64,000 bases of DNA from Glycomyces sambucus (GCF_900102815.1 NZ_FNGF01000007.1:1-64000); one strand, 5' to 3'; numbered from the stretch's first letter, positions 48,616 to 58,777 are shown. Made by a program: numbers and translations. Notes: a model not told the origin generated them from the sequence alone.

Positions 48616-49343
48616 GCGGCGCGCTTCGCGATGAGGTCGAGGAGTTCCGGTGCGGCACCGAGCGGTTCACCCGTGTGGACGACGCCGGCCTCGCGCGCGG
48701 ACGCCAGCGCGGTGTCGCACAGGATCCCCGGGGCGATGAAGTAGCAGACGGCCGCGACGCGCTGCGCGCCTCCGTCCCGCAGTCGTGCGACGGTCTCCCC
48801 GGCCTTGGGGCCCGGCCCGGAGGCGAAGCCCGGTCCGGCGGGGACGCCGAGCAGGCGGCCCGCCTCTTCCGCGACGGCCGCGACGTGCGCGCGGCCCTCG
48901 TCCACGCGGGTCCCCGCGGCGCAGACCACGAGGCCGTCGATCCCGTACGGCAGGTCGCGCACGAGCGCGGCCGCGAGCGACAGGTCCCCCACCGGCCGCG
49001 CCAGCGCGACCGCGAGGCCCGGGCGGGCCTCCTGGACGCGCCTGGCGACCTCGGGGAGGTCCGTGCGGGAGTGGTAAGCGTCGGTGAGGAGCAGGGGCAG
49101 GGCCACCGCGGCGGGGACGCCGGTGTCGGCGATGCCGCGCAGGACCTCGACGGGGTGGGGGTCGTTGAACTCCAGGAAGCCCGCGTCCGCTCCGGCCGCC
49201 CGCGCGATGGCGCGGACGGCCTCCGGGGAGCGCGGGTCGGGGCTGCCGTGGGCGACCAGGACGATCGGCCGCGGCGGCTCCGAGGGCGCCGGTCCCGCCG
49301 CGGTGTGCGCCGCGACGGGTTCCGGCACCGGGTGGTCAGACAT
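48606..49343 (-). CDS. Sirohydrochlorin chelatase (CbiX/SirB-like)
   Basis: The 245-residue protein resembles class II chelatases. It has an N-terminal IVLVAHGSPDPRSPEAV (the His is metal-binding) and a central LPLLLTDAYHSRTDLPEV. The C-terminal repeat half, CYFIAPGILCDTALASAREA, completes the internal two-fold symmetry. In this operon it most likely inserts iron into sirohydrochlorin to make siroheme for sulfite reductase. It overlaps cysH by 8 bases. Cobalt insertion cannot be excluded. Confidence 0.88.
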   Translation of the reverse strand: MSDHPVPEPVAAHTAAGPAPSEPPRPIVLVAHGSPDPRSPEAVRAIARAAGADAGFLEFNDPHPVEVLRGIADTGVPAAVALPLLLTDAYHSRTDLPEVARRVQEARPGLAVALARPVGDLSLAAALVRDLPYGIDGLVVCAAGTRVDEGRAHVAAVAEEAGRLLGVPAGPGFASGPGPKAGETVARLRDGGAQRVAAVCYFIAPGILCDTALASAREAGVVHTGEPLGAAPELLDLIAKRAAEA

Positions 49344-50046
49344 GCAGTCCGCACTCGGTCTTGTCGAACGCGGCCCAGCGGCCGGCGCGCGGGTCCTCGC
49401 CCGGCGCGGTCCGGCGGGTGCACGGCCAGCAGCCGATGGAGCGGAAGCCGTCCTTGAGCAGCGGGTTGACCGGGATGTTGTACCGCTCGATGTACGCCTC
49501 CTGGTCGGCCTCGGTCCACTTGGCGATCGGGGAGACCTTGACCTTGCGCCGCGAGAGGTCGAAGTCGACGACCTTCGTGCCGGCGCGGGTGGGGCCCTCG
49601 TCGCGGCGCAGGCCGGTGGCCCAGCCGTCGTAGTCGGCGAGGGCGGCGTTGAGCGGCAGGACCTTGCGGAGCGAGCAGCACTCGTCGGGGGCGCGGTTGA
49701 ACAGGCGGGGGCCGAACTCGGCGTCCTGGGAGAGGACGCTCTGGTCGGGCTGGATCGAGCGCACGTTGACGTCCATGGTCGAGGCGACGAAGTCGCGGAC
49801 CTCCAGGGTCTCCGGGAAGTGGAGGCCGGTGTCGAGGAAGACGACGTCGATGCCGGGGGCGACCTCGCTGGCGAGGTGCACGACGGCGGCGTCGGCCATC
49901 GAGGAGGTCACGCAGAAGCGCTCGCCGAACTCGCCGACCGCCCACTCGATGATCCGGTGGGCCGTGGCGTCCTCGAGGCGCTCCCCCGCTGCCATGGCGA
50001 GGTCACGGAGTTCGAATGGGTCTCTTCCTATCCCGTTGCTGCTCAT
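49336..50046 (-). CDS. cysH: Adenylyl-sulfate (APS) reductase
   Basis: The 236-residue protein is the CysH reductase, giving sulfite from adenylyl sulfate. It has the PP-loop-like SSMADAAVVHL, a CCSLRK pair and a second pair CWPCTR. This four-cysteine pattern marks the [4Fe-4S] APS-specific form, and the C-terminal KTECGLHV carries the active-site cysteine that forms the thiosulfonate. It lies between the zinc-ribbon gene and the chelatase in the sulfite operon. cysDN are not in the window. Confidence 0.95.
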   Translation of the reverse strand: MSSNGIGRDPFELRDLAMAAGERLEDATAHRIIEWAVGEFGERFCVTSSMADAAVVHLASEVAPGIDVVFLDTGLHFPETLEVRDFVASTMDVNVRSIQPDQSVLSQDAEFGPRLFNRAPDECCSLRKVLPLNAALADYDGWATGLRRDEGPTRAGTKVVDFDLSRRKVKVSPIAKWTEADQEAYIERYNIPVNPLLKDGFRSIGCWPCTRRTAPGEDPRAGRWAAFDKTECGLHV

Positions 50047-50052
50047 GCTGCT

Positions 50053-50277
50053 TCACTCCGATCGGGGTGTTCGCTCCGGCTGGGTGCCGGGGGTGGGGGG
50101 CGGCGCGTAGACCGGTGCGGCCGCCATCCCGTGGTATTTGACGGCGAAGACGCGGGTGCAGTCCGCGCAGTGCCATCCGCCCTTGATCTCGACGTCGCTG
50201 TCGGTCTCGGACACGTAGGGTCTGAGGTCTTCCTCCCCGCAGTACGGGCAGTGGTAGGGGACGACGCGGCCGCTCAC
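50053..50277 (-). CDS. Small zinc-ribbon protein of the sulfite operon
   Basis: The 74-residue protein has two CxxC pairs, CPYCGEED and WHCADC, spaced like a rubredoxin-type zinc ribbon, and a Pro-rich tail. Its GTG overlaps the sir stop (GTGA), so it is translationally coupled. A similar small gene lies between sir and cysH in streptomycetes. Its role is unknown; it may assist sulfite reductase assembly or electron transfer. Confidence 0.8.
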   Translation of the reverse strand: MSGRVVPYHCPYCGEEDLRPYVSETDSDVEIKGGWHCADCTRVFAVKYHGMAAAPVYAPPPTPGTQPERTPRSE

Positions 50278-51935
50278 TGGAGCTCGGTCTCGTCGGCGCG
50301 GTGCACCCACTGGGCGAAGGTCTCGCCTTCGGTGCGGCCGGAGAGGTAGCGGCGGGTGACGCGCTCGACGTAGTCGCCGAGGTCCTCGGAGGCGACCTTG
50401 AGGCCGCGGGACTTGCGGCCGAGGCTCGCCCCGGCGGCGTGGCCGCCGCCGAGGTGGACCTGGAAGCCCTCGACCTGGAGGCCGTCCTTGACCACGAGCT
50501 GGCCCTTGAGGCCGATGTCGGCGGTCTGGGTGCGGGCGCAGGCGTTGGGGCAGCCGTTGACGTGGATCGAGACGGGGGTGTCGAGTTCGGGGACGCGCTT
50601 CTCGAGTTCGGCGACGAGGTCGCGGGCGCGGTCCTTGGTGTCGACGATCGCGAGCTTGCAGAACTGGATCCCGGTGCAGGCCATGGTGGAGCGGCGCCAC
50701 GGGGACGGGTGTGCCTCCAGGCCGATCGCGCGCAGGTCCTCGACGGCGTCGTCGACCTTGTCGCCGGGGATGTCCAGCAGCAGGAGCTTCTGGAGGGGCG
50801 TGGCGCGGACGCGGTCGGAGCCGTACTTCTCGGCGATGTCGGCGAGCTGGTCGAGCACGGTGCCGGAGACGCGGCCGGCGACGGGGGCGACGCCGATGAA
50901 GTAGTTGCCGTCGCTCTGCTTGTGGACGCCGATGTGGTCGAGGAGCTTCTCGGGGACCGGCGGCTGCTCCAGGTCGGGGAGCCTGCGGCCGAGGTAGGCG
51001 TCGGACTCCAGGACCTCGCGGAACTTCTCGGCGCCCCAGTCCTTGACGAGGAACTTCAGGCGGGCGCGGGTGCGCAGGCGCCGGTAGCCCCAGTCGCGGA
51101 AGATGCGGACCACGTTGACCCACACGTCGACGATGTCGTCCTGGGAGACCCACACGCCGAGGCGCTGGGCGAACATCGGGTTGGTGGAGAGGCCGCCGCC
51201 GACGTACAGGTCGAAGCCGGGGCCGTGCTCGGGGTGGTGCGCGCCGATGAGGGAGATGTCGTTGGTCTCGTACGGGCTGTCGGGGAGCCAGCCGATGGTC
51301 GACTTGAACTTGCGCGGCAGGTTCGAGAGGCTGCGGTCGCCGATGAACCGGTCGTAGATCTCCTGGATCTGCGGGGTGGCGTCGATGACCTCGTCGACGG
51401 CGACGCCGGCGACGGGCGAGCCGAGGATGACGCGCGGGCAGTCGCCGCACGCCTCCTGGGTGTCGAGGCCGACCGCTTCGAGGCGGCGCCAGATCTCGGG
51501 GACGTCCTCGACGCGGATCCAGTGGTACTGGACGTTCTCGCGGTCGGTGACGTCGGCGGTGTCGCGCCCGAACTCCTTGGAGATCCCGGCGACGGTGCGC
51601 AGCTGCGCGAGGTTGAGCTGGCCGCCGTCCATGCGCACGCGCATCATGAAGAACTTGTCGTCCAGCTCCTCCTCTTCGAGGACGCCGGTCTTGCCGCCGG
51701 CGATGCCGGGCTTGCGCTGCGTGTACAGGCCCCACCAGCGGAAACGGCCGCGGAGGTCCGCCGGGTCGATGGAGTCGAAGCCGCCGTGGGCGTAGATGGT
51801 CTCGATGCGCTGCCGCACGTTGAGCGGGTTGTCGTCCTTCTTGGACTGCTCGTTCTTGTTCAGCGGCTCCCGGTGGCCCATGGCCCACTGGCCTTGGCCT
51901 TTGGGGCGGGACGGTTTGCGCGTTGGCGTTGGCAC
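50274..51935 (-). CDS. sir: Ferredoxin-dependent sulfite/nitrite reductase (assimilatory)
   Basis: The 553-residue protein has two nitrite/sulfite reductase half-domains and the siroheme/[4Fe-4S] cysteines in CTGIQFCK and NGCPNACAR. It begins with the actinobacterial GQWAMGHREPLNKNEQSKKDD. Context (cysH, chelatase) marks it as sulfite reductase, giving sulfide for cysteine. The GTG at 51935 has AGGAG 4 bases upstream; an ATG at 51947 lacks such a site. It is probably controlled through the leader peptide gene upstream. Confidence 0.93.
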   Translation of the reverse strand: MPTPTRKPSRPKGQGQWAMGHREPLNKNEQSKKDDNPLNVRQRIETIYAHGGFDSIDPADLRGRFRWWGLYTQRKPGIAGGKTGVLEEEELDDKFFMMRVRMDGGQLNLAQLRTVAGISKEFGRDTADVTDRENVQYHWIRVEDVPEIWRRLEAVGLDTQEACGDCPRVILGSPVAGVAVDEVIDATPQIQEIYDRFIGDRSLSNLPRKFKSTIGWLPDSPYETNDISLIGAHHPEHGPGFDLYVGGGLSTNPMFAQRLGVWVSQDDIVDVWVNVVRIFRDWGYRRLRTRARLKFLVKDWGAEKFREVLESDAYLGRRLPDLEQPPVPEKLLDHIGVHKQSDGNYFIGVAPVAGRVSGTVLDQLADIAEKYGSDRVRATPLQKLLLLDIPGDKVDDAVEDLRAIGLEAHPSPWRRSTMACTGIQFCKLAIVDTKDRARDLVAELEKRVPELDTPVSIHVNGCPNACARTQTADIGLKGQLVVKDGLQVEGFQVHLGGGHAAGASLGRKSRGLKVASEDLGDYVERVTRRYLSGRTEGETFAQWVHRADETELQ

Positions 51936-51997
51936 GGTACTCCTCATCGCGGACACAGGTGTGGCGTGGAATTCGACGGCGAAAAGCCTGAAGCGAA

Positions 51998-52099
51998 TTA
52001 AGCGCACATGAGACACATGGCGCTGTACACACGGCAGAGGTCGACGTGGCGGCGTGCCACCAGTCGGAGCCCGTGTGCGCGAGACATGCCAGCAAGCAT
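51998..52099 (-). CDS. Cysteine-containing leader peptide (RRHVDL type) upstream of sir
   Basis: A 33-residue open frame reads MLAGMSRAHGLRLVARRHVD and continues LCRVYSAMCLMCA. It matches the conserved pattern LV.RRHVDL.R..SA.C of short leader peptides found upstream of sulfur-assimilation genes in actinomycetes. Three cysteines lie in the last 12 codons. Ribosome stalling or slowing at these codons could adjust sir expression to cysteine supply. No strong ribosome binding site precedes the ATG, so it may be leaderless. An internal ATG at 52087 is possible. Confidence 0.7.
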   Translation of the reverse strand: MLAGMSRAHGLRLVARRHVDLCRVYSAMCLMCA

Positions 52100-52170
52100 G
52101 ACACACGTTCCGGGTGCGCGCACCGCTCGTCCCGCTCCCTGGACAGCAGGTCACATGAAGGTGACACGCG

Positions 52171-52205
52171 TACGGCCGGGCCCGCGGTCGCGGGGCCCGG
52201 CCGTA
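52171..52205. terminator. Long GC hairpin terminator
   Basis: TACGGCCGGGCCC pairs perfectly with its complement at 52193-52205 across a 9-base loop. It separates the anchored surface-protein gene from the sulfite operon promoter region. Confidence 0.75.
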
Positions 52206-52247
52206 CCGGTGTGCGGGACGTTTGTTACGTGCCGTGCACGTCGCCGG

Positions 52248-53681
52248 TCACTCCTCGGCGGCGCGCCGGCTCGCGGCGAAGGCGGCGATGGCGCCGACCG
52301 CGGCGAGGGCCGCGCCGATGCCCAGCGGCAGGGCCAGGCGCTCGCCCGTGGCGGCGAGGCCGCCGGGGCCGCCGCCGTCGACGGGTGCGGCGGGCTCGGT
52401 GGTGGCGGCCGAACCGGACGGGCCGGTCGTCGTGGGGCCGCCGGAGGTGGGCTCGTCGCTGGTCGGCTTGTCAGTGGTCGGCCCGTCGGTGGTCGGACCG
52501 TCGGTCGTGGGCGAGTCCGTGGGCTCGTCCGTCGTCGGCTCGTCGGTCGTGGGGCCGTCCGTGGTGGCGTCGTCGGTGGTCGGGACGTCGGTGCTGTTGA
52601 TCGGGACCGTGGAGGGGTCGACGTCCTCGCACTCGGGCAGGTCGCCCTCGAACGGGTAGGCGTGCACCTCCTGGCCGGAGCCGCCCTGACCGCTGGAGCC
52701 GTGGACGAGGTTCCCGGTGAGGTACATGCGCCCGTTCGTGCCGGACATGGTGACCTCGGTCGTGCTCGACTGCTCCCCGGCGAGCACCGAGCCCTGGAAC
52801 TGGGTGGTGCCGCGCAGGTTCACCTCGGCGGCGTCGGGGAAGTTCCACAGCAGGCGCGGGCGGAACTCGGCCTGCGGTCCGGAGTTGACGTTCAGGGTCC
52901 GGGCGTCGCCGTACAGGTTGACGAGGATCGTGGCGCCCGCGGGGATGCCCGCAAAGCGCAGCGACTGCTGGCCGCCGGTGCCCGAGACCAGGTCGGCGTC
53001 GACGGCGAAGACCTGGAGCGCGGAGGTGCCGTCGCCGGTGAACACGGTCTCGAAGCCGGCGTTCACGACGGTGCCGGTGGTCGTGCGCCGCACGCCGTCC
53101 TCGGGGTAGGCGTAGCAGTGGCTCGCCTCGGACAGGTCGTCGCGCAGGTGCGTGTACTCGTCGATCGCGGCGGGGTCGAGGACCGCGTCGGGGTTCACCT
53201 CCCCGGTGGCGGTGCCGCCGACACGCACGACGCCCGCGTGGGCGCCCTCCTCGGCGAGGAGCCGCTGCTCAGTGGCGACGGTGAGGTCGCCGCCGGTGAC
53301 GAGGTAGTCGGAGCCGTCCGGCGGGGGCACGCGCGAGCCGACGCCCGCGATGCCGACGTTGTAGACGGCGCCGCCGGAGGACTTGTTCTGGTCGAAGTCG
53401 CCGAGGACCACGTTGCGGCCCTCCGATTCCGCGGCCGAGCCGCGCACGTGGAAGTACCCGCCGACGAAGACGTTCACCGAGTCGTCGAAGCCGATGATCC
53501 CGCCGTTGTTGTTGTCGTCGGGGTACTCGTCCGGGCAGTCGGGGCCCGCGCAGGGGCCGAGGTCGCCGGGCAGCGGCGCCGCGAGGGCGCCGGGGAGGAC
53601 GAGCGCGTACGCGGCGCCGGCGACCAAGACCGCGGCGGCGGCCACGGTGGCGCGCAGGGCGGCGGTTCGGGTCGCGGGCAT
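52248..53681 (-). CDS. Choice-of-anchor A family surface protein with sortase motif
   Basis: The 477-residue protein has a Sec signal peptide. A domain of about 300 residues of the choice-of-anchor-A type follows (FGNV-like [22 protein letters not shown]-like [26 protein letters not shown]). Then comes a Thr/Asp/Pro repeat ([10 protein letters not shown] units) and a C-terminal LAATG, hydrophobic helix and arginine tail. LAxTG is the motif cut by class E sortases in high-GC actinomycetes, so it is probably covalently linked to peptidoglycan. The sortase is not in the window. Confidence 0.82.
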   Translation of the reverse strand: MPATRTAALRATVAAAAVLVAGAAYALVLPGALAAPLPGDLGPCAGPDCPDEYPDDNNNGGIIGFDDSVNVFVGGYFHVRGSAAESEGRNVVLGDFDQNKSSGGAVYNVGIAGVGSRVPPPDGSDYLVTGGDLTVATEQRLLAEEGAHAGVVRVGGTATGEVNPDAVLDPAAIDEYTHLRDDLSEASHCYAYPEDGVRRTTTGTVVNAGFETVFTGDGTSALQVFAVDADLVSGTGGQQSLRFAGIPAGATILVNLYGDARTLNVNSGPQAEFRPRLLWNFPDAAEVNLRGTTQFQGSVLAGEQSSTTEVTMSGTNGRMYLTGNLVHGSSGQGGSGQEVHAYPFEGDLPECEDVDPSTVPINSTDVPTTDDATTDGPTTDEPTTDEPTDSPTTDGPTTDGPTTDKPTSDEPTSGGPTTTGPSGSAATTEPAAPVDGGGPGGLAATGERLALPLGIGAALAAVGAIAAFAASRRAAEE

Positions 53682-53787
53682 GGCGTCCTCCGGTCCACAG
53701 CAGACGATACTGCGACTGTTGTAGCAGTTCCGGAGGGCGTTCCGGTGGAGAACGGCGCGCGATCCCGCTCCCGTGCGCCGGACGGGG

Positions 53788-55266
53788 TCACTGGAGCGCG
53801 AAGTCGACGACGGCCTCCGTGCCGCCCTCGGCGCGCGGGCGCATGTCGATCGTGCCGCGCAGCTCCCCGGTGACGAGCGTGTGGACGATCTGGAGCCCCA
53901 GCCGGGTGGAGTCGGCGATGCGGAAGCCCTCGGGCAGGCCCTTGCCGTGGTCGGAGACGGTGACGCGGAAGTGGTCGCCGTCGCGCTCGACGCCGATGAC
54001 GACCTCGCCCTCCTGGCCGGGCGGGTAGGCGTGCTCGACCGCGTTCTGGATGAGCTCGTTGACGACCATGACCAGCGGGGTCGCGTACTCCGAAGGCAGG
54101 ACCCCGAAAGTGCCCTCGCGGCGCAGCGTCACCTTGGACTCGGCCACGGAGACCTCGACGGCCATCGAGGCGACCCGGTCGACGATCTGGTCGAAGCCCA
54201 CGGACTCGTCGCTCGACTGCGACAGCGTCTCGTGGACGAGCGCGATCGAGGCGACGCGGCGCACCGACTCCTCCAGCGACAACCGGGCCTGCGGGGAGCC
54301 GACGCGCCGGGCCTGGAGGCGCAGGAGCGCGGCCACGGTCTGGAGGTTGTTCTTGACGCGGTGGTGGATCTCGCGGATCGTCGCGTCCTTGGTCACCAGC
54401 TCGCGGTCGAGCCGGCGCACCTCGGTGATGTCGCGGACGAGCACGAGCGCGCCGGCGGCCTTGCCGCCCGGGCGCAGCGGCAGGGCGCGCATGAGGACCG
54501 TGGCGCCCTTCGCCTCGATCTCCTTGCGGCGCGGGGTGCCTCCGGCCAGCGCGTCGGCGATGCGGCGGGCCGCGTCGGCGCCGACGTCGGGGCTGGAGGG
54601 GAGGCTGCGGGTGAGCTCGGCGAGGTCGCGGTCGCGCAGGTGCCCGGTGACGCCCATGCGCCGGTAGGCGGAGAGGGCGTTCGGGGAGGCGTAGCGGACG
54701 AGGCCGTCGGCGCCGATGCGGACCAGGCCGTCGCCGATGCGCGGCGCGGTGGTCGGCTCGCCGGGCAGCAGCGGGGGCGGGAAGCCGCCGTCGGTGAGCA
54801 TCTGCACCAGGTAGTCGGCAGTCTTGAGGTAGTTGAGCTCCAGGTGGGAGGGGCTGCGGGTGTCCGAGAGGTTGGTGTCGCGGGCGGCGACGGCGATGAC
54901 CTGGCTGCGGTCGCGGCGGCGCACCGGGATGGCCTCGTGGCGGGCGGCGACGTCGCCGCGCCAGACCGGGTCGCCCTCGCGGAAGATCCGGCCCTCGGTG
55001 TAGGCGACGCTCAGGTGCTTCGCGTCCTCGCCCTCGAGGATGCGGCCGACCTGGTCCTCCTCGTAGGCGGTGGGACCGGTCGTGGGCCGGACCTGGGCGA
55101 GGCACACGTACCGGCCCGGGTGGTCCTTGACGGCGCCCCAGAGGAGGAAGTCGGCGAAGGAGAGGTCGGCGAGGAGCTGCCATTCGGCGACGAGCCGCTG
55201 GAGGTGGGCCGCGGAGTTCGACGTCAGGTCGGTGTGCGCGCTGATCACGTCACGGAGTGTGGACAC
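53788..55266 (-). CDS. pdtaS: PdtaS-type cytosolic sensor histidine kinase
   Basis: The 492-residue protein has a GAF-type N-terminal domain, a PAS domain (about 175-275, [18 protein letters not shown]) and a HisKA_2 domain with phospho-acceptor [11 protein letters not shown]. It ends with HATPase ([25 protein letters not shown]). This order is that of PdtaS, which signals through the RNA-binding antiterminator PdtaR to control translation. There is no membrane segment. The start is GTG. PdtaR is not nearby. Confidence 0.88.
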   Translation of the reverse strand: MSTLRDVISAHTDLTSNSAAHLQRLVAEWQLLADLSFADFLLWGAVKDHPGRYVCLAQVRPTTGPTAYEEDQVGRILEGEDAKHLSVAYTEGRIFREGDPVWRGDVAARHEAIPVRRRDRSQVIAVAARDTNLSDTRSPSHLELNYLKTADYLVQMLTDGGFPPPLLPGEPTTAPRIGDGLVRIGADGLVRYASPNALSAYRRMGVTGHLRDRDLAELTRSLPSSPDVGADAARRIADALAGGTPRRKEIEAKGATVLMRALPLRPGGKAAGALVLVRDITEVRRLDRELVTKDATIREIHHRVKNNLQTVAALLRLQARRVGSPQARLSLEESVRRVASIALVHETLSQSSDESVGFDQIVDRVASMAVEVSVAESKVTLRREGTFGVLPSEYATPLVMVVNELIQNAVEHAYPPGQEGEVVIGVERDGDHFRVTVSDHGKGLPEGFRIADSTRLGLQIVHTLVTGELRGTIDMRPRAEGGTEAVVDFALQ

Positions 55267-55323
55267 CGGGCCAATGGTACCGGCGGGTCGGGCGGACCAC
55301 CCCGTGCTCGGGCGCGGCCCCCG

Positions 55324-55626
55324 CTACGGAAGGGTCATGTCGGGCTTGTCGAGTTCTTCGACGTTGACGTCCTTGAACGTCAGGACGCGGACGTGCTTGA
55401 CGAAGCGGGCGGGGCGGTACATGTCCCAGACCCACGCGTCGCTCATCTCGACCTCGAAGTAGGTCTCGGCCTCGGCTCCCCGCACGTGGACCTCCACCGC
55501 GTTGGCCAGGTAGAACCGCCGCTCGGTCTCGACGACGTAGGTGAACTGCCGCACGATGTCCCGGTACTCCCGGTACAGCTGCAGCTCCATGTCGGTCTCG
55601 TACTTCTCGAGGTCCTCGGCGCTCAA
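55324..55626 (-). CDS. DUF2469 family protein
   Basis: The 100-residue protein (MSAEDLEKYETDMELQLYREYRDIV...) is the actinobacteria-specific DUF2469 family that lies next to rnhB in many genomes. It is acidic, mostly beta/alpha, with no known function. Here the usual neighbour yraN is replaced by pdtaS on the downstream side. Confidence 0.9.
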   Translation of the reverse strand: MSAEDLEKYETDMELQLYREYRDIVRQFTYVVETERRFYLANAVEVHVRGAEAETYFEVEMSDAWVWDMYRPARFVKHVRVLTFKDVNVEELDKPDMTLP

Positions 55627-55738
55627 CGCTCCTCCTTCTCATGCGACGGTAACCACGATAGTGCGCGCATGCCCCGCCGCGGACGCGGCTTGCCTTGCCC
55701 GCCCCGGATTCACGCCGGGCGGACCCGGTCCGCCCGGT

Positions 55739-56389
55739 TCAGACGGCTGCGGGTACTGCCGCGGCGGCGACGTTGGCGTACGAGAGCCGGTGCTGCTCGC
55801 ACGGCCCCCAGCGGCGCAGCGCCGCCTCGTGCGCCGCCGTGCTGTATCCCTTGTGGACGGCGAACCCGTAATCGGGGTGCCCGCCGTCGAGTTCGGCCAT
55901 GATGCGGTCCCGGGTCACCTTGGCGACCACGCCCGCCGCGGCCACGCAGGCGGCCGTGCGGTCGCCCTTGACGACCCCGAGGCTCCCGGGCAGGCCCGGG
56001 ACCGGGAACCCGTCGGTGAGCGTGTAGCCGGGCCGCTCGGGCAGCCGCGCGACGGCCACCCGCATCCCTTCGAGGTTGCACACCGCGATCCCGCGCCGGT
56101 CGATCTCGCGCGGGCCGTAGCTGACGACCGAGACCAGGGCCCGGGAGCGGCGCAGCCGCTCGAAGACCCGCTCGCGCGCGGCCTCGGTGAGGAGCTTGGA
56201 GTCGTTCAGCTCCTCGAGTCGCGCGCTCGGCGGCAGGATCACCGCCGCGACCACGAGGGGCCCGGCGCACGCGCCGCGGCCGGCCTCGTCGGCGCCGGCG
56301 ACCGGGCCGAGGCCCCGCCGGGCGAGCGCCGCCTCCAGCGCGTACAGGTCGCCGTCGCGCCGCATGCGGGAAGGGGTCGGCCGCAGCAC
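55739..56389 (-). CDS. rnhB: Ribonuclease HII
   Basis: The 216-residue enzyme nicks RNA/DNA hybrids and single ribonucleotides embedded in DNA. It shows the first catalytic pair in [16 protein letters not shown], the [13 protein letters not shown] loop, [23 protein letters not shown] and [16 protein letters not shown]. The GTG at 56389 lies 2 bases past the lepB stop, which suggests coupling; the ATG at 56365 is an alternative. Confidence 0.92.
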   Translation of the reverse strand: MLRPTPSRMRRDGDLYALEAALARRGLGPVAGADEAGRGACAGPLVVAAVILPPSARLEELNDSKLLTEAARERVFERLRRSRALVSVVSYGPREIDRRGIAVCNLEGMRVAVARLPERPGYTLTDGFPVPGLPGSLGVVKGDRTAACVAAAGVVAKVTRDRIMAELDGGHPDYGFAVHKGYSTAAHEAALRRWGPCEQHRLSYANVAAAAVPAAV

Positions 56390-56391
56390 GG

Positions 56392-57090
56392 TCAGGAGGG
56401 CTCCGGGACGTCGTCGAAGGTCTCGGGGACCGAGAACCAGGTGAAGTCGTTGAAGGGCCAGAACAGGACGAACGCCTTGCCGATGACGGCGTCGACCTCG
56501 ATCGTGGACGCCTCGACGTTCCCGCCGGTGCGGATGAACCGCTCGCGCGAGTCGCCCGAGGCCGAGCGGTGGTCGCCCATGACCCACAGGCGGCCCTCGG
56601 GGACGATCACGTCGAACGGGTCCTGCGAGGGCTTGTCCTGCTCGCCGGTGAGCGGGTTGGTGAACAGGTACCCGTCCTCGTCGAGGGCGACCCCGTTGAC
56701 GGTGATGCGCCCCTGGTCGTCGCAGCAGACGACGTGGTCGCCGCCGACGGCGATGACCCGCTTGATGAACTCGTCCTCCTCCATGACCGACCGCCACGAC
56801 TCGGGCGCGGTGAAGACGATGATGTCGCCGCGCTCGGGTTCGGAGAAGTCGTAGACGAGCTTGTTGACGAGGACCCGGTCGTTGATCTGGAGGGTGTTCT
56901 CCATCGACCCCGAGGGGATGTAGTAGGTCTGGACGACCCAGGTCCGCACCACGATCGCCACCAGGATGGCGACGCCCAGGAGGATGGGGAGTTCCTTCCA
57001 GAACGACCCCTTCTTCTGGGGCTCCTGCTTGTCGGGGGTCTCCTCGGCGCCCTCGCCGTCGGCGCCGGGCGCCTGCCCTTCTTCGATCAC
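56392..57090 (-). CDS. lepB: Signal peptidase I
   Basis: The 232-residue enzyme cuts Sec and Tat signal peptides at the outer membrane face. It has an acidic cytoplasmic N-terminus, one membrane helix ([22 protein letters not shown]), the serine in [10 protein letters not shown], the catalytic lysine in [13 protein letters not shown] and the box [14 protein letters not shown]. It overlaps the second signal peptidase gene by four bases. Confidence 0.95.
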   Translation of the reverse strand: MIEEGQAPGADGEGAEETPDKQEPQKKGSFWKELPILLGVAILVAIVVRTWVVQTYYIPSGSMENTLQINDRVLVNKLVYDFSEPERGDIIVFTAPESWRSVMEEDEFIKRVIAVGGDHVVCCDDQGRITVNGVALDEDGYLFTNPLTGEQDKPSQDPFDVIVPEGRLWVMGDHRSASGDSRERFIRTGGNVEASTIEVDAVIGKAFVLFWPFNDFTWFSVPETFDDVPEPS

Positions 57091-58340
57091 GGTGCGAGTC
57101 TACGCGCTCGCGCTCCGGCGGCAGGGGCGGTGGTCGCGGTGGCGGGCAACGAAGGCGGTGGGTCCCACGAGGTGCCCTGCGCGGCGGGGAGGCCGTCGCC
57201 GGCGGTGCCCGAGGCCGACTGGCTCCCTTCGGATCCGGTGGTCCCGTCGAGCGCGTCGAAGGCGCCGGGGATCTCCAGTTCGGTGGCCCGGTCGGTGGGC
57301 CACACCAGGGCGATGGCGCGGCCGATGATGTTCTCGACCGGGACCGGGCCCTGGCAGCGGGAGTCCTTGGAGTTGCCCCGGTGGTCCCCCATCACCCACA
57401 CCTCGCCCTCGGGGACGGTGACCTGGTCGAAGCGGCGCGAGTGGCAGGTGCCGGGCTCGGGTTCGACGGGCGCGTTGTCGTACACGTACTCGTCCTCGTG
57501 GAGCGCGACGCCGTTGACGACCACGTTCCCGTCGGCGTCGCAGCACATGACGGTGTCGCCGCCGACGGCGATGACGCGCTTGATGAAGTCCTTCTCGTCG
57601 GGCTCGGCGAGGCCGATGAGGTCGAGGACGGCGGTGGTGACGTCGGACAGGACCGAGTCGGAGCCGCCCGCGGGCCGGTACTCGGGGTCCCAGGAGTCGG
57701 TGCCGCGGAAGACCACGACCTCGCCGCGCTGGGGCGTGCGCATGGTGGTGGTGAGCTTGAGGACGAGGACCTTGTCGCCCTCCTGGAGGGTCTGCTCCAT
57801 CGAGCCGGAGGGGATGTAGAAGGGCTGCACGGCGAACGTGCGCAGCAGGACCGCGGCGGAGAATGCCACGACCAGGAGCAGCGGCAGCTCGATCCACAGC
57901 GACAGGTACTGGCGCTTGTGGGGCTGCGAGAGGCGGCTCTCGGCCTCCTTCTTGGGCTTGTCGTCGGCGCCGCCTCGGGCGGGCTTCACCCGGTCGTGCG
58001 CGGCGCTCACCCGGTCGTGGGACGCGGCGACGCGGTCCCGGGCGCCGGTCGGGCCCTCGGAGAGCCTGCGGCGCTGGACGTCGGCGGGAGGGCGGCCGGC
58101 GACAGGGCTACCGGAAATGCGGCCACCGGACGTGCGGCCACCGGACGTGCGACCGCCTGAGTCGCGACCGCCGGAGTCGGGGATGCCGGGACCGCGGCCG
58201 CCGGCGACGGGGCCGTCGGGGAGGCGGCCGGGGCGCTTCGCGCCGGGGGGCGGCGGGGCGCCGGGCTCACCGGCACCGGGGAGTCGGCTCCATTCGATGC
58301 GGCGGGGGCCCTTCGCCCCGTCGGAGGAACCGGGACTCAT
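57087..58340 (-). CDS. lepB: Signal peptidase I with long disordered N-terminus
   Basis: The 417-residue protein has a second, complete peptidase domain: serine in [10 protein letters not shown], lysine in [13 protein letters not shown], and [14 protein letters not shown]. It is preceded by about 140 residues of Gly/Pro/Arg-rich disorder that includes the repeated [18 protein letters not shown] Pro/Ala tail follows. Streptomycetes also carry several lepB copies in this place. A role in Ni-SOD maturation in place of sodX is possible but unproven. Confidence 0.92.
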   Translation of the reverse strand: MSPGSSDGAKGPRRIEWSRLPGAGEPGAPPPPGAKRPGRLPDGPVAGGRGPGIPDSGGRDSGGRTSGGRTSGGRISGSPVAGRPPADVQRRRLSEGPTGARDRVAASHDRVSAAHDRVKPARGGADDKPKKEAESRLSQPHKRQYLSLWIELPLLLVVAFSAAVLLRTFAVQPFYIPSGSMEQTLQEGDKVLVLKLTTTMRTPQRGEVVVFRGTDSWDPEYRPAGGSDSVLSDVTTAVLDLIGLAEPDEKDFIKRVIAVGGDTVMCCDADGNVVVNGVALHEDEYVYDNAPVEPEPGTCHSRRFDQVTVPEGEVWVMGDHRGNSKDSRCQGPVPVENIIGRAIALVWPTDRATELEIPGAFDALDGTTGSEGSQSASGTAGDGLPAAQGTSWDPPPSLPATATTAPAAGARARRLAP

Positions 58341-58372
58341 GAGGTGAGGGTAGCGGAAAAGGGCGCGCAGCG

Positions 58373-58398
58373 AAAAACCCCGGGCGGATGCCCGGGGT
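58373..58398 (-). terminator. Rho-independent terminator after rplS
   Basis: Read on the minus strand, ACCCCGGGC-ATCC-GCCCGGGGT is a perfect 9-bp stem followed by TTTTT, the clearest classic terminator in the window. Confidence 0.9.
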
Positions 58399-58426
58399 CT
58401 GCGGAAGTCGCTGTCGCGGCGCGGCC

Positions 58427-58777
58427 CTAGAGCTCGCGGCGCTCCTTGATCTTCGTCGCGGCCTTGCCCTTGCGGTCGCGCAGGTAGTACAGCTTCGCGC
58501 GGCGGACCTTGCCTCGCATGGCGATCTCGATCGAGTCGACCATGGGGCCGTGGACCGGGAAGGTGCGCTCGACGCCGATGCCGTAGCTGATCTTGCGGAC
58601 CGTGAAGGTCTCGCCCAGACCGCCGCCGTGGCGGCGGATCACGACACCCTGGAACACCTGGACACGGGACCGGTTGCCTTCCTGGATCCGGACGTTCACC
58701 TTGACGGTGTCGCCGGGACGGAAGTCCGGCACGTCGGCGCGCATGGAGGCGGCGTTCAGCTCATCCAGAATGTTCAT
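58427..58777 (-). CDS. rplS: 50S ribosomal protein L19
   Basis: The 116-residue protein is L19, at the 30S/50S interface ([74 protein letters not shown]). The ATG at 58777 starts the conserved MNILDELN. It is followed by a classic terminator and forms the last gene of the rpsP-khpA-rimM-trmD-rplS block. Confidence 0.97.
   Translation of the reverse strand: MNILDELNAASMRADVPDFRPGDTVKVNVRIQEGNRSRVQVFQGVVIRRHGGGLGETFTVRKISYGIGVERTFPVHGPMVDSIEIAMRGKVRRAKLYYLRDRKGKAATKIKERREL

Noticed and set aside
48410-49945. Long minus-strand frame across the chelatase and cysH genes
   Set aside because: It is a shadow frame, rich in Arg/Pro/Ser, while the true genes with clear motifs lie in other frames.
51936-52154. 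N-terminal extension of sulfite reductase
   Set aside because: It would run over the promoter region and the leader peptide gene and is Arg/Thr-rich; the GTG at 51935 has a ribosome binding site.
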